The position numbers and the translations under genes are program-made. The notes under the pieces were generated by a model, which worked only from the letters and a program-made list of their open reading frames with translations, made no database searches and was not told the DNA's origin. DNA of 64,000 nt from Tyto alba (taxonomy: Eukaryota; Chordata; Aves; Strigiformes; Tytonidae): NCBI RefSeq assembly GCF_018691265.1, contig NW_024881303.1, positions 14,377,777 to 14,441,776 on the forward strand, written 5' to 3'. Of the stretch, positions 1 through 12,594 are shown one piece after another. Every line of letters begins with the position of its first letter. Position 1 is the stretch's first letter.

Positions 1-554
1 ATGGGGCTATGTCTTGGATTTGTGCTGAAAAAAATACTGATAACACGCTAATCTTTTAGTTCTTGCTGAGCAGTGCTTATAAAAAGTCAAGGCCTTTTCT
101 GCTCCTCACCCCACCCCACCAGCGAGTAGGCTGGGGATGCACAAGAAGTTGGGAGGGGACACAGCCGGGACAGCTGACCCCAACTGACTCAAGGCATATC
201 CCATACCATATGAAGTCATGCTCAGCAATAAAACTAGGGGAGGAAGGTTGGCTGGGGGGAAGCTGCTTGGGGACTGGCTGGGCATCAGTCATTGATGGTG
301 AGCAATTGTTTTAACTTGCATCATTTGTCCTTCTTGGGTTTTATTCCTCTCTCTTTTTTATTTTCAATTTCATTACAATATTATATTATTATTTTAAATA
401 TTACTATATTATATTAAAATTATTTAACTGTTCTTTTTCTCAACGCACAAGTTTTCTCACTTTTACCTTTCCAATTCTCTCCACCACCCCGCTGCGAGGG
501 GAGTAAGTGAGCGGCTGGGTGGTGCTTTGTTGCTGCTGGGGTTAAACCACGACG
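1..554 (+). mobile_element. Avian endogenous-retrovirus LTR (ERVL-like), 3' part, eroded
   Basis: I recognise the layout of a long LTR found in many copies in bird genomes. In order it has: the segment leading to the conserved ACACAGCC-GGACAGCTGACCC block (about 160-180); the CATACCATATGAAGTCATGCTC promoter block (about 202-223); the GGGACTGGCTGGGCATC block (about 270-286) before a GTGAGCAATTG motif; an AT-rich spacer (330-425); a CTGTTCTTTTTCTCAACGCA block (428-447); and a 3' end reading GGGGTTAAACCACGAC (538-553). The 5' end lies outside the window, so the 5' target-site duplication cannot be checked. Where the family has a TATA box this copy reads GCAATAAAAC (225-234), so promoter activity is doubtful. 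No retroviral coding sequence follows, so it may be a solo LTR, or a 3' LTR with its provirus to the left. It is antisense to EVL and lies in intron 3. The match is from memory of the family; the exact subfamily name is not certain. Confidence 0.85.
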
Positions 555-870
555 GCTAGGCAAGCCACGGGGGGCAAGAACTTGCCCCAACTGCCCAGGC
601 CCACCCTGCTGCTGCAGACCTGCAAGGTGCCAGGAGAACACAGCTCCCTGGCTCACACTGCCCCAGATCTGCTCTGCTCAGAGCTGGGATCACTGCTCTG
701 GCGGCTCCCTGTCCCCCATCCAGTCTCACAAGCCACCACTGCGGGAGAGACGACTCTGGCTCAGCACTGTCACAGTTTGCACGCCATAGCTAGGGTGGCA
801 GGGTGTGGCACGGGAATCTGGATCCACACTGACTACCGCCTGAGTCACAGGAGGTGAAGCATCATTTCCC
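555..870. other. GC-rich, unassigned segment flanking the LTR
   Basis: This stretch is clearly richer in G and C than the intron around it and starts where the LTR ends. It holds a perfect inverted repeat at 571-588 (8-base arms, 2-base centre). I see no primer-binding site, no retroviral protein similarity and no known repeat. A 91-codon open frame on the + strand (582-857) has no recognisable product and is probably chance. It could be older repeat debris or unique sequence. Confidence 0.3.
571..588. repeat. Perfect 8-bp inverted repeat
   Basis: GGGGCAAG-AA-CTTGCCCC is a perfect inverted repeat with only two bases between the arms. It starts 17 bases after the LTR end. It could form a tight hairpin or cruciform in DNA; no protein site is assigned. 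Confidence 0.6.
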
Positions 871-1639
871 AAGGGGACCACTAACAGTAAGGATATGCAT
901 CCCTACTTTGTCTTACCAACCGTAAAATTTATTCCCTATTGAGTTAGAATGACCTTTAATTTCTTTGAAATAAAAATCCGTGTGAATATGGTGCATTATT
1001 CAGATATACAATGTGGTATCTATTTTTATATCCGTTCCAAATACAAAAGGATATTAATGTATGGGAACGGGCACTTTCATCTGATTATATAAGATGTTCC
1101 TGCAATTCAACATAGAAATCTATCACAAAAGCTCATATGTCTCATAACTGCTATCTGTGCTTAATTTGCACAGGGAATGGCATAGGAACTTAATCTAACA
1201 TGCAAATGAATATAAATCCTTAAATAATACTTCCTCTACATAGTTACCATTGTAAACAGGCCCTTATCTTACTACCCCAAAATAAAGATCTATTCTGACA
1301 AGACAAAGCCTTGCCAATAACTTCTGAAAGCCAGTCAATGAAAGACCGTCTCATGACAAAGGGCTTCTTCCCTTTATCTCTGCAAGGCGTTTCAAGCCCA
1401 CAAGGTGCAGCTATTAGCCCTCTTTCAGAGACAGTTTCATGCCGAGGACTCCTGGCTATTAGATTGTTTGGCTATATGACTATGGTTTTGGGGATTCCAT
1501 TCTCTATGTACTATGAGCTGTGTACACCAAGCCCTATAAATATGCACCACCCAATTCCTAGTGGTTCCCAAAGCATCTCTTTTAAGGGGAACTGTATATG
1601 CTGTGAAAAAATACTACCCTAAAACACCATTTTCTTTTA

Positions 1640-1655
1640 TTTTTTTTTTTTTTTT
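1640..1655 (+). repeat. T homopolymer
   Basis: A run of 16 T bases follows TTTCTTTTA. On the minus strand it is an A-run and could be the tail of an old retrocopy, but no recognisable element body lies next to it. Confidence 0.9.
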
Positions 1656-4600
1656 ATGCTGTGCACAGAAAAGCGAGCTCAGGCACTAAGCTCCACTCTA
1701 TCAACAGGTCTAATTTTGGGCTTGGTCTTTTTTAAAAAAAATTAGCTGATAACATGAACAAGGAACTTGAGTAAAAGCACTGGAAGACCATTCTACCGCT
1801 GACATGGAGAAAGAAGAATGATTTAAATTTGCTCAGGACAACCACCTCTGTTGATAAACACATCACAGAGGACAAACCCTGAACAACTTGGGCCATGATG
1901 GTAGAAACCCAAGAGACTACAGTTCATCCTTAAACACTCTCATGAGGGTGTTAGGAACTTGCATGAGGGGAAAAACATACTCCAGCTGAAAGACTGAAAG
2001 AAGCTTAGATTTAACTGCAACTTCTGTATGCACTGAACTCAGTGACAAGACTGAAATGTGGTGAGGAAAGTCCAGGAAAAAACATTTCAAAATCTCTAAC
2101 CGAGGTTAAACTGGAAACAACAAAACCAACTAATTGTAAAGCACATATGAACAGGAAACAGAGGCATCATCATCCCTTTCACAGTGCTGCAGAACAAGAA
2201 AAATGAAACCTATAAATCAGTTAATTAGCACAACCACTTACAAGGAACACAGAGGAAAGTAACGCAAGCAGTCTCAGAAATAACGCCTAAAAATGGTGTG
2301 TTTGCCTCCATGCCTGCACCCAGAAATAGGGAGGCAGAAGCAGGGACAGCCCTGGGCAGTCACATGCAGGCACGGCCAGGAGGCAAGGGCAAGGACTACT
2401 GGCTTACACAGATTTCTAATCTCTACAGCCACATTCCTCCAGGTTTTACATATACATTTTCTTAATTTTATATTAGCAATCATTGCAAGTTTCTCCTCAA
2501 AACAACCAATGAAAAAAAAAGGACACTTTTAGAATCATTTTATATGATAAAAAACCCAAACACCCTACTATATTGGTTTCTCGTGTAACATGAGAAAATA
2601 CTGGTTTAATTTATGTAGTGTGAAAACTTACAATATGTCTTGCAGTTTTGTTTAAATAGCTACTGTTCTCATGTTAGCTGTAAATGAATCTTAACACTAA
2701 AAATAACCCATAATAAAAATAATGTGAAATCCAATAATTCAAGATACTGCTGACCAGGAATCATTACTGTATTACTGTTTCTAGTGCAGCAGTGTAAAAA
2801 AGAATTTTAACGTAAAATTTTGATGTTTCATTTAAAAATTTAATTTAAAGACAATCTATGAATTTTCACAGAAATGTATGGGGGGTTGATTCTGAACAAA
2901 AGACACTCCTTTTCTTTAAAACTATCACAATGTTTCATTTTGGCTTTTAAAACAAAACAGGTCTCTTTAGGTTTTTGTAATTTATCTTGAATATAAGCTT
3001 GAAAATGGAAACACAAAAGAATGTTTAGCTTGAATTTCTTTTTATTTTGAACCAGAAACCTGGGATCTTGTTATTGCCTTCCAGATAACCAAATATGGTA
3101 TTTTACATTATGTACATTTGGAAAAAAAAGTGAAACTAAAGGTAATTTCAGAATAAAAAATACATACTTTATTTTCTCAGGAAGGTCAAAAGTTCCATTT
3201 TGATTTTAGTGAAAAAAAAAGTAAACTCAGATGTAACATGTTTCTGGGGAAAGTTTTGGTTTCTGTTAAAAGAACCTCGAAACCCCTTGAAAACATTTTT
3301 CCCAGTGTTGATGAAATGGTGACTTAAGCACTCACCTCAAGCCTGGTGTAGACCTCTCGGTGAGTTCCCCAGGCTTGACGCACCTCAAGAATGCTCCGGA
3401 AGAAACACACACTTAGTTTGTTGATATATCTGTAATTTAACTTTAGAAGTTGAAGAGAGACTAGAACAAATATAAGCTGTGGTAGTGAAATGTGTGAGAA
3501 AACCTGCCTATAAAACAGACTTTGGAGCAGCACTTGCATATTCAGCCCCACGGATGCGTCAAACATGCTGACACTGACCTTCACAGCACGGCCAAGGGCA
3601 CATCTCTGCACTGTTGAGGTTTTTGCAATGGTTTCTCAATGCATCACTGTAAAAATAGTCTCCTTGTGTATTAACGCTTGCTAATCAACCCCCCTGCCCC
3701 TACCTCTAGCAGCTCAATTCACCGGCCGTCTGCCTACTATTTTCTGCACTGTTTGCAGCATCAGGGAAAACATTATTTAAAAATACAGCGGTGTTGAAAG
3801 ATCTAACTGCAAAATAATGTGATCTAAGACAAGAAATATATACAGCATGACCCTAGTTAGGCAACTTCTGAACATGCCAGTAGACTCTGATAAGCAAAAA
3901 GAAGGCAGTTTAGGGGTGCACACTCAGGCTGATGAGATAAGGAAAAGCCACCCAGGGGCAATCTCATCTGTAAGAAAATCATTGCAATAACAGTCAAAAA
4001 AATGCAGTTACCCTGGGCTTACAGGAATGTTGCAGCAGATAGCAAAAAAAGGAATTAAATGCCAGCTCATCTAAAGAGCAGTATATCTATGTTTATTGTT
4101 CAAGCTTTAGCCCTGAAGTCTAAATATTAAATTTAGAGTGATCAGAAAGGTCAGAAATGAGGAACAAAATAATCAACAGAATGCATAAGACATGCTTCCC
4201 CCTGGATCCTCACCTTGTTACACTTTTCAAACCCCTCTTATTTGCACAAACTAGGGGTAAATTCCTTATTTATCTCAGAGTCAGGAGTTTTGCTGCTCAA
4301 TCTATGGGGACCAAACTTTGTGCCCGTGACTCCTGCCTCCACTGCAGATCCAGAAACGTGTCCACACACTTTGGCCACACATCTCCAGAGCACTGCAAGG
4401 GAGCAGTTCACATGCTGCTGCTGCCCTTTGGCTCCCTACATCCATCCACCCCTCCATCACTGCTCAGGGTGCCCCTCCCGTGGCGTTGTGCATGCTAACT
4501 CTTGCCAGCCATTGCACTAGATATGCACTAATGATTTGACAGGCTCCAGAGGACACCGGAAGGCTCATTTCTTTTTGTCCGAGTTCAGTTAGCCTTGCTG

Positions 4601-7600
4601 TTTTGCTGATTCAAAGTATTTTCTTTTGCATTTACCAAGGATCCTGTAAGATTTGCTGGCAAAGCATCTTGAGAAGTGAAATTTAAATGTATTTATTTGT
4701 AAATGATGCAGGGGAACCTAAACACCTAGATTCAAATGTGCAGAGTAATGTCTATTATGGATGTCAATACTGGTTGCCTATGGTATGCAAAGAAAGAAAA
4801 ACCAAATATGCCATAAAGTAAAATGCCTTGGAACTGAGCATCCATTGAATTTCAGGACAATCCATATTCAAATGGATTTCTGACAATATTCAACCTTCTG
4901 AAAATCCTTATGCTCCTGTCCACAAAACACTAGACTGGCACGTGGGTACCTGCAGTCCTGCTCCTTGCTCTGCCACATTGCAGAAAATGTACCATTTTTT
5001 CACAAGAACAAGCAATTCACATTTAGCGAGTTCAAGCCGTCAAAAGAGGTGATAATCTCAATGTCTTTTGGCCATGTATTTATCTTTAAAGGTGTGAAAA
5101 AAGCCAAGACACTCCTCAGTCAATGCTGAATGATGTTCTTCCTCCTAGTGAACATCCAAGTAGCATAATTAGAAATATGTATGAACAACAACAACTTACA
5201 TATATCACCTGTTGCAAAGACACCGTCACACCATACATTGACTTTTGTGTTGCAACAGCTACACCAACAGCACCAAGAGAAGCCACAAGGCTAGCTACGT
5301 GTGTGTTTAAGCCTGCTTCTTTCCAGAATGATAGCTCTGGGTATTGTGCCCTGGTAAGTTTACTACCAGCTTGCACCTCTTTTAAGTTTTAGCTCGGTAT
5401 CAAGAGTCTGAACTTACCGTCTTAAGTCTGTGACCACAGAAGACAAAAGTTCAAGCAAACCTGGAGCAAGATCTTTGCCTGCATTGTCCAGGAACAAGGG
5501 ATTTGGAAATATCAGCTTACCACGTTTAGCTGTGAGGATCTGGGCACTTCTGAAAATACCAACAATACTCTCTAATGTCTATATGGCTGGCTCCCTCCCA
5601 CCTCACCCATTCTTATCCTTCACACTCTTTCAAGAGAAACAAAATTTGAATGTCATATCAAGAGGTCCTACTCTTCTCCCAGTTCTCCCAGTGTATGCCT
5701 CTAGCTGTCAGACCTTTAGATGGCAAGTTCCTCAGCATGGTCAATGCACATGTTGTCAGTTCAAATACTAATACAGCAACAGATTTATCCCAAACAACAT
5801 TTTTATTCACAATAATACATTGCATTCCTTGCAGAAAGCCATTTACAATATTTACACTAATTTGCTTAGACAAATAGAGACTTGCAGATGACAAATCATA
5901 GGTCATTATCACCTACTACAAATAACTGATTCTAAAATTTCTGCTTTACAAAAGACACCACAATTGCCTCTCTTGCATTATCTCCTAGTCAGCACTTTAG
6001 AAGCCCACAGCCTCCATGTGCAACACTTTTTTACAGCTGTTTAACTCCTGCAGTTGATAAGGGGGGGCATGTTTTTGGGAAGCACCTCTAAGCCAGCTGC
6101 CACTCAGCTTCCCCACAGCAGCATTCTGCCAATTTGCAGAACACCACTAGAAACTGAGACGAATTAAATTTGTAATTCCCTTGGCTCCTTCTCATGTCCT
6201 CTGAGTCTTGCATAAGCTCAGAATAAAGAGGACTTCCATACATTGAATTATGCATGGTCTTAGATAAAATAATGTCCCCACTGTAAAAGAGCAATAGCTC
6301 TGCTCTGTGTGTCTGTTACCTGGATGGTTGTGGTATATCAGGCCTCTGTAATCACTGGCTTCAAATACATGATTTTCCTACACAGAGTTGAAACAGAATT
6401 TACCTTTCCCATAAGCTGGGTACCGGTTTTTGCAAACTACAAAATTTGGTTAATTATATTGCTGGGGTAGGATGCTACTAGTACAGAAATATTTCATTCA
6501 TGGATGCCTCTGTCAGTGCATGTTCTCGTCTCTTACTGGACCGTCAGATTAGCAGCAGTGGTGGATCAGAGTGCTCCGTGCTTACCTGCAGGCTGGGGGG
6601 AACTGCCTTTGGAGCTTGTCATTGCTTAGAGTTAAGAGACGATATAAGTACATATTCTTGTCTGTGGAAATGCTGATGTTTTCCTGCTGTCTCCATAAAG
6701 AAGAAAGGGAGATAGACATAAGAAAGGAAGACTTAGAAAGGACACAGGAGGAATGCCCTGGAGATGGGAGAGAAAAGCACCGAGTAGCGTGTCAAGAGGC
6801 TGAGCCTGCAGTTATAGTAACCTCAGTACACCAAACTGAGGTCTTCCTTGGAGGGTATCAGTCCTACTGACTATGAAATACCAGCTCTCTGGACCATGTA
6901 TAAGGACTAGTTTCTAGCCAACATCTTTGAGTCTGGCAGTCACAGGTGCTTTCTCAGAGAATTCAGAAGAGTTTGGTTAAGCCACACAGATACCTGCAGC
7001 AGATACACTTATGGTGTTCACTGCTTCAGAGACGAGTGAAGAAATGGAGTACTGTTTTGCAGACACACAGGGGAGGGGGAGGGCACTTCTTCACACATCT
7101 AACCCAGAGTATGACTGCAGGTGTTGAGAATGTACTTGTGCCATCAAAGGCAATGCTGCTGGAAGGCCATCATCCACCACACAACCAGACCTGAGGGCTA
7201 AGGGACTAGTGCCGAATTTCTTGGGCACCACAGTGTCACCTCAGTGTGATTCTGGGGAGGTTGAGTGGCACAAGAGGAGTCTCTTATTGTAAGATTTGGT
7301 CAATATTGGAAAACTGGGTTCATTTAAGCACTTGATTCTCTCCCTTAGCATAGAGGATAGGCTTACATTAAAATAGAACAAAACCAGTACAGTACCTACT
7401 GTTATTTTCCTTCTATTTAGGGAATGAAATAGGCTTACATTTCTCCCTTACATTGTTGTGCCCACAGGATCTACCTCTAATAGTGTGCTCTATTGCACGG
7501 CTGAAGATGCACATGCAGCTTTCAGGAGCTGCACTAAACACCAGAGGGGGTCCCTGGAAACCAGCAGTGGAGGGAATGGAATTAAAATCGATGTTTTCTG

Positions 7601-8857
7601 TAGAGCACTCTGGAATACTAATCAAGGCCAACAGATAAAGCAATCCATGCAAATCACATTGACGGTGATTGCTTGGCAGGGTTTGGCTTTTTTATCAGTA
7701 GAATCGAAGCAGATTTTTAAATGCACCTTCGAGACCTGAATCACACTGCCTTCTCCTCAGCTGTGCAGCTGAGCACGTACGAGTGCAAAGGCTAGGCACT
7801 CCATGAACTAAAATCACCTATTAGCAGATTACTTACTTCCTGAACTGCAGGATGACCTGAGATTGTTCCATTTTGTCACAGTTGCAGTTCGCTCCCTGTT
7901 GTGCCACAGGGACTGTGCAGCTTGTGGAGCCACCAGCCAGCAGCACAGGATTACACCCACACTTTAGGTGAGCTGTCCTCTCTCTGGAAACTGCACAATT
8001 ATTGTAGACTAGATGCCTAGCATTTATGTGGCTGAATTTCAGTTAAATGAATTACATTTTCAGCTGCATTGCTTTGTTGGGATTGTCTGGAGAAATTACA
8101 ACATTCATTTCCATAATGGGCTGAGCTTCTGCTTCCAGAATGCCGCACAACCTAGAGCTTTTGGATCCTTGACTTGGTAAAAATAAGATGCTGGATGACC
8201 ACACAGAGCCATCTTAGAAGGCAATTAATAGACTTTGTTTGAGCTCCCCAGGGATTACCAGCCAGCAGCAGAAGCTGCTCGACATGCTTTGCTGGCAGCA
8301 GCATACGGAGGTTCACTTGGGGGTTGGAATTAAGCAGCAGACTTTACCCCCCAGCTGAGCCTGCCGGCAGCGAGGGCTGCAGAGCTGTGCCCTACCTCCT
8401 CCGCTGCACCACCGACTGTCCCTGCTCACTCCTCTGGCCATAAACGCTGTGTGTTTTGACCACGAACATGTTTCTAGTGAAAGTTGTTCATGCATTGAAC
8501 TATGGCACATAATGAAAGCAGAGTTTAAAAACAAAATTCAAACCACTATTAATTTTATTTTGATTACATGTGAAAAATCCTCTCAGCCCAGCAACTTATT
8601 CCTGACTTCTATCTATATATGTGTGAATTTCTTCCCGAGTTCACTTCTGGTATAAAATCCAAAAACTTGCATGTACAAAGACCATCTGTTTGCAGAGCTC
8701 ATGCAGTCAGAGAAGTGATAATTTGATGTGCACTGCTCATGTGAACACACACATACGGATGCAAACACAGGTACTCCTGCGAGTTCTCACTAACTGTCCC
8801 AGGGAATTCCATGGAGTGTCACTAAAAATACATCTTATGCACATTAGTTTCCAGGTC

Positions 8858-8952
8858 CCTAGTTTATTATTATTAAACTAAAGGTTTAATTATTAATGTA
8901 GTTACTAATTAATTGTAGCATAATTCAAAATAATTAATCTATTAATTAGGAA
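8858..8952. promoter_or_regulatory. Cluster of TAATTA-type homeodomain motifs (candidate enhancer piece)
   Basis: Within about 95 bases there are many TTAAT/ATTAA/TAATTA cores: the TTATTATTATTAAAC stretch, then TTTAATTATTAATG, CTAATTAATTG, ATAATTAATC and TATTAATTAGG. Such cores bind many homeodomain proteins, and dense clusters are common in intronic enhancers. AT-rich sequence gives these words by chance, so the call is weak. Conservation across birds would decide it. Confidence 0.2.
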
Positions 8953-10474
8953 GTTTGGGAGAGGATCATAGCAAAATTGTCATGAGCCAGAGAAGGATTC
9001 TTAGCAGCAATCCTTTACAGTCATTAATGAAAAAGAGAGGAAAAATACGCTGAATTTTGCCTAGAGGTGCCTGGTGGAGACATCTGTTACTGTTCCTTGA
9101 CCATACTGACAGCCCAGCTCAGGTACAAAACCCTCTACTGCAGGTGCCTACATTTCTACTCCCATTAACAGGAGGATCATGGTCACACAATTATTACTTG
9201 TTTGGAGTAGGATCACAGCTTGGGGAGTGTATGAATTACTGTGTAGAGACACACTATTATAAGGTCTGGCTCTTAGCTGAGAATCCAGAAAGTCTACTTA
9301 ATAAAAAAAAGAACCAAGTTTCTTGCCAGCTCAGGAACTAATAACCTAAACCTATCTTAATCCCTATACATTTGTGTATCTCATCTTGAGTTAATCACTG
9401 ATATAAATTAGCTAGTACCAAACAATTAGCATAGGGTGCCTACGAATAGTGTAAAATAAGTAATTGGGATGGGGGGCCTAAGAGTAGAATTAGACAACAA
9501 CATCGTTACCGTAAGACACCATTTCTGCAAAATTATTCAAAATGAATACAACATGTATTTCTGTGTTAAGTATACTCAGGTAATTATTAATGCTGCAGAA
9601 AGCTAGAGATGTCACTTTCTATACAATCTCTTGAATGTTTCTATAGTTTACTTTTCCAAAAATAGATAGCATTTGGAGGAGCACAGCACCATTGTAAAAA
9701 TTGGTCTGGTTTCGTTGATTCGTGTTAGGAGTTCCTATTAGTAGTTAGCACTCTTTGCAAATCTGGATCTGTGTAACTATCGTAACACACTGCCTGGTCT
9801 TTTTTTTCTTTTAAGAATGATGGTATCCCTTACAGTATTTAAAATAGTTTATTTATTTTCAATACTATTTATCCTCTTCTAGTGAGAAAAATTTCACAGA
9901 ATGTTCTTTTCAACTTATTCTACAACATTATATATTATGAACTATAGCAATATCTGGCTTTAAAAATATTGTGGATCAATCCAAAGAGTGAGGTGAGATG
10001 TCAGTCTATGTACAGAGGTAAACAGAGCATTGTTCTGTATGGAATTACAGCACCCCTAACTCGTGCAGGGTGTGAAAAGGAAGACAAACTGCCTTAAAAA
10101 AGCAATTCTTGTTCCGACAAAAACGAAGTCATGTTATTTTAGAGAGTACCCCAGGACACCAAATATCAGAGCACTTTAAGAATGACAGAAAATGAACACA
10201 AAACCGAAAGAAGGTTGGTTAAGAAATCAAATCTCTTCCAAGGAGCAACTTCTCTTTCACTGAAAGAAATCAGATGCCCAATCAATAAATAAATGTCCCA
10301 TAGACTATTACTGCTGAGCAAAACCAAATGCACTGAGACTCAACATGCCAAAGCATGGCACTGGAAAAGGTAAAGAGAAAAATACTGTTCTCATCACAAA
10401 AAGCCATTTGTGATTTCTGAAGAGCTGTGGACTCCAAGCACAGGCTTGGACTTATGTAGGCTATAAGAAAGCAG

Positions 10475-10740
10475 ACGGGGTGTAAACCCACCCCTCTGCT
10501 CGCTGCCTGCACAGCACAGAGGGGCAGAACCCCCCACCCCAGCTGTGCCCGGAGGGGGTCTGGCGCAGGCTGTGGCGGGGGCTCCTTCTCCTGCCATGTC
10601 CCCAGCGACAGGCGAGGAAGCAGAGGAGGGAGTGTGACACAGAGCTGCTTCTGAGACACGGCACCTCCTGGGGCAAGGCGGCTCTCGCACTTGGGTGGCT
10701 CCAGGCTGAGCTCCGCTCACAGCCGTGGCTTGACACAGGA
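10475..10740. other. GC-rich patch with about a dozen CpGs in intron 3
   Basis: This is a local rise in G and C in an AT-rich intron, with about 12 CpG dinucleotides in 260 bases by my hand count. That gives an observed/expected CpG ratio of roughly 0.4, below the usual CpG-island cut-off. Overlapping open frames of 108-125 codons on the minus strand result from the base composition and resemble no protein I know. It could be a weak regulatory element or an unrecognised repeat. Confidence 0.3.
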
Positions 10741-12532
10741 CACAAGGTACATACAGTCCAGACTAACCACCAAAAATGAGCCCTCGCCAGGTGAAGACGT
10801 ACATTCATCAAGCAAACACCCTATAAATGGTCTCCAAATTAATACCAGCCAAAATCTGGCCTACACTGCTTACACATAAATTGCTGGACTTCTTACATTT
10901 TGATAATTGCTCTTTTTTTTACTAAGCTAATATATTCTTCTGCCTCTTATTGCAGTCTAGTGAAAAAGCCACATTGCATCTCTTACCACTGAGCTCTGGG
11001 AACTTTGCCAGTTTGCAGCAGTTTCAGAAAAACAAAGGTTTAGGGGCAATGGTACTAAGGAATCTCACTAGTTGAAGTCTTCACTCTCAACGTGCACAAG
11101 TCTCTTAAATCTCTCAGCAATTTTCTCCCCACACAGTTTCCTTCCTGAAGTGGTTTTCATTTTGTGCAGACGAATTCAGCACAGCAAAAAACATCAGTGA
11201 GAGACTCAAGAGCCGTTAGATTTGTTATGCTTTTCAAAGAAAAGAGGCACCTTTTGTTGTTCTAGACATGCGACAATGGCTCCGGCACTGCTGCTGCTCT
11301 AAGCAGGGATATAATAGAGTCCTGCAGAAAAGTGGCTAAGACATGTACAAGCAACATGCCATGGGTTTTTATTAGCATAACATTGGGAAAGCACTTCACT
11401 GCCCTCAAAAACTTTCTGCCGTGGATCCCTACCATCCGGGTGATTGAAAAACTGAATCAAAAAAAATGATGCCTCCTTATATAGAGCAGAATAATTAAAT
11501 AACAGTTTGATACTTCCTGACAGATGAATAATAGCAATGATATTTACAGTTTTAACACTGAAAGCAGTCTGTAATCCCAGTTTACCTATTCATGAGTGAA
11601 GCAATTCACCTCCTGTGCTCCAGTCAGCTGGAACAAAGCTAATATGGAAGATTAACCAGTTTTACTCACTGCTTCTTCTGGCTGGGCCAACTTCTTCCAT
11701 TTCTGGTTTTAAATATGTTTCTCTTACTGTGAACTCAATTCATGAAGTGTACTCACGTTCTTAGAAATATCATATATCCATCTCAGGAAACCCAGGTTAA
11801 CCTGAGACAGGGGGCACTTGATCAGTTTTGCAGACAGGGGAAGCTTGCAAGGAAAGTGCCTATAATTCCAGGAGAAGTGTTGTCTGTTTTGGAAACACGG
11901 GCAGTGGGCTTGTATGAGGACTGTCATTCCCATCAGCACAGTAAGAAAAAGCCTTGGGAGCAAGACCCAACAAGTGCTACCATGGCCTGTTTTTCAGCTG
12001 GAGTCAGGAAGGACTCCCACCCTCAAAGGGTCGGGCAGAGATGGGACCCGCTGAACACATGGCGGGGCACAGTCTGGCTGCTCAGGAAAAGAAGTTCACG
12101 CTTAGTTTGCTGGGTAACAGCTCTTGTCTGTCCAGTTTGCAAAGGAAGGAATTTATTCCTGTAGTAAGCAATATACTAAAAGGTTATTTATAAATCAGGT
12201 GGATTTTTCTGGAACAGTTCCAGTGATAAAGCAATGCAGTAGACAAAAGGAAAAAGGTCATCATCTTATTTGAATTTTCCCTCCCTCTTAACTGCCTTAC
12301 AAAGCACAGCAAGTTAGATCAGAAACTGTCCTATTTGCAGAGCATTTCTGAGCAACGGAAGTTTGTATTGAAACTGGAGCAAGCATGAGTCTGGAAAAAT
12401 GGTGACATTTATTTCTCTAAACCTTTCTCTGGTGCTTGTGGAAGATGTCACTCAGGAAAGATTTATTCCCCTGAGAAAGACTTGTTTTTCAAAGAAGCAA
12501 AAGCTTTTTGTATTTTTAACATGCACCCAATT

Positions 12533-12594
12533 AATAGAATCATAGAATCACTGAGTTGGAAGGGGCCTTAAAGGTCATCTAACCATTGCCTGTG
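12533..12594 (-). mobile_element. CR1 LINE, 3'-end fragment
   Basis: The + strand reads AATAGAATCATAGAATCA, then GTTGGAAGGGGCCTTAAA and GGTCATCTAACC. This is the reverse complement of the CR1 3' end, including its terminal ATTCTATGATTCTATG-type repeats. CR1 is the dominant non-LTR retrotransposon of birds and is usually truncated at its 5' end, as here. Only about 60 bases are recognisable. There is no reverse-transcriptase sequence, so the copy is dead. Confidence 0.88.

Noticed and set aside
3089..3098. Perfect CArG box (CCAAATATGG), attractive because SRF controls actin genes.
   Set aside because: By base composition about five such words are expected by chance in 64 kb. No second site or promoter context is nearby.
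3330..3393. A strong donor (CTTGAG then GTGAGT, minus strand) at the end of a 58-nt open stretch in EVL phase, plus a 10-bp inverted repeat (3337-3346 with 3369-3378).
   Set aside because: The peptide does not resemble the expected EVL linker exon, the acceptor side is poor, and 58 nt would shift the EVL frame. Probably a chance donor.
10282..10811. Three overlapping minus-strand frames of 108-125 codons.
   Set aside because: All three frames are open over the same GC-rich patch, the mark of composition and not of coding.
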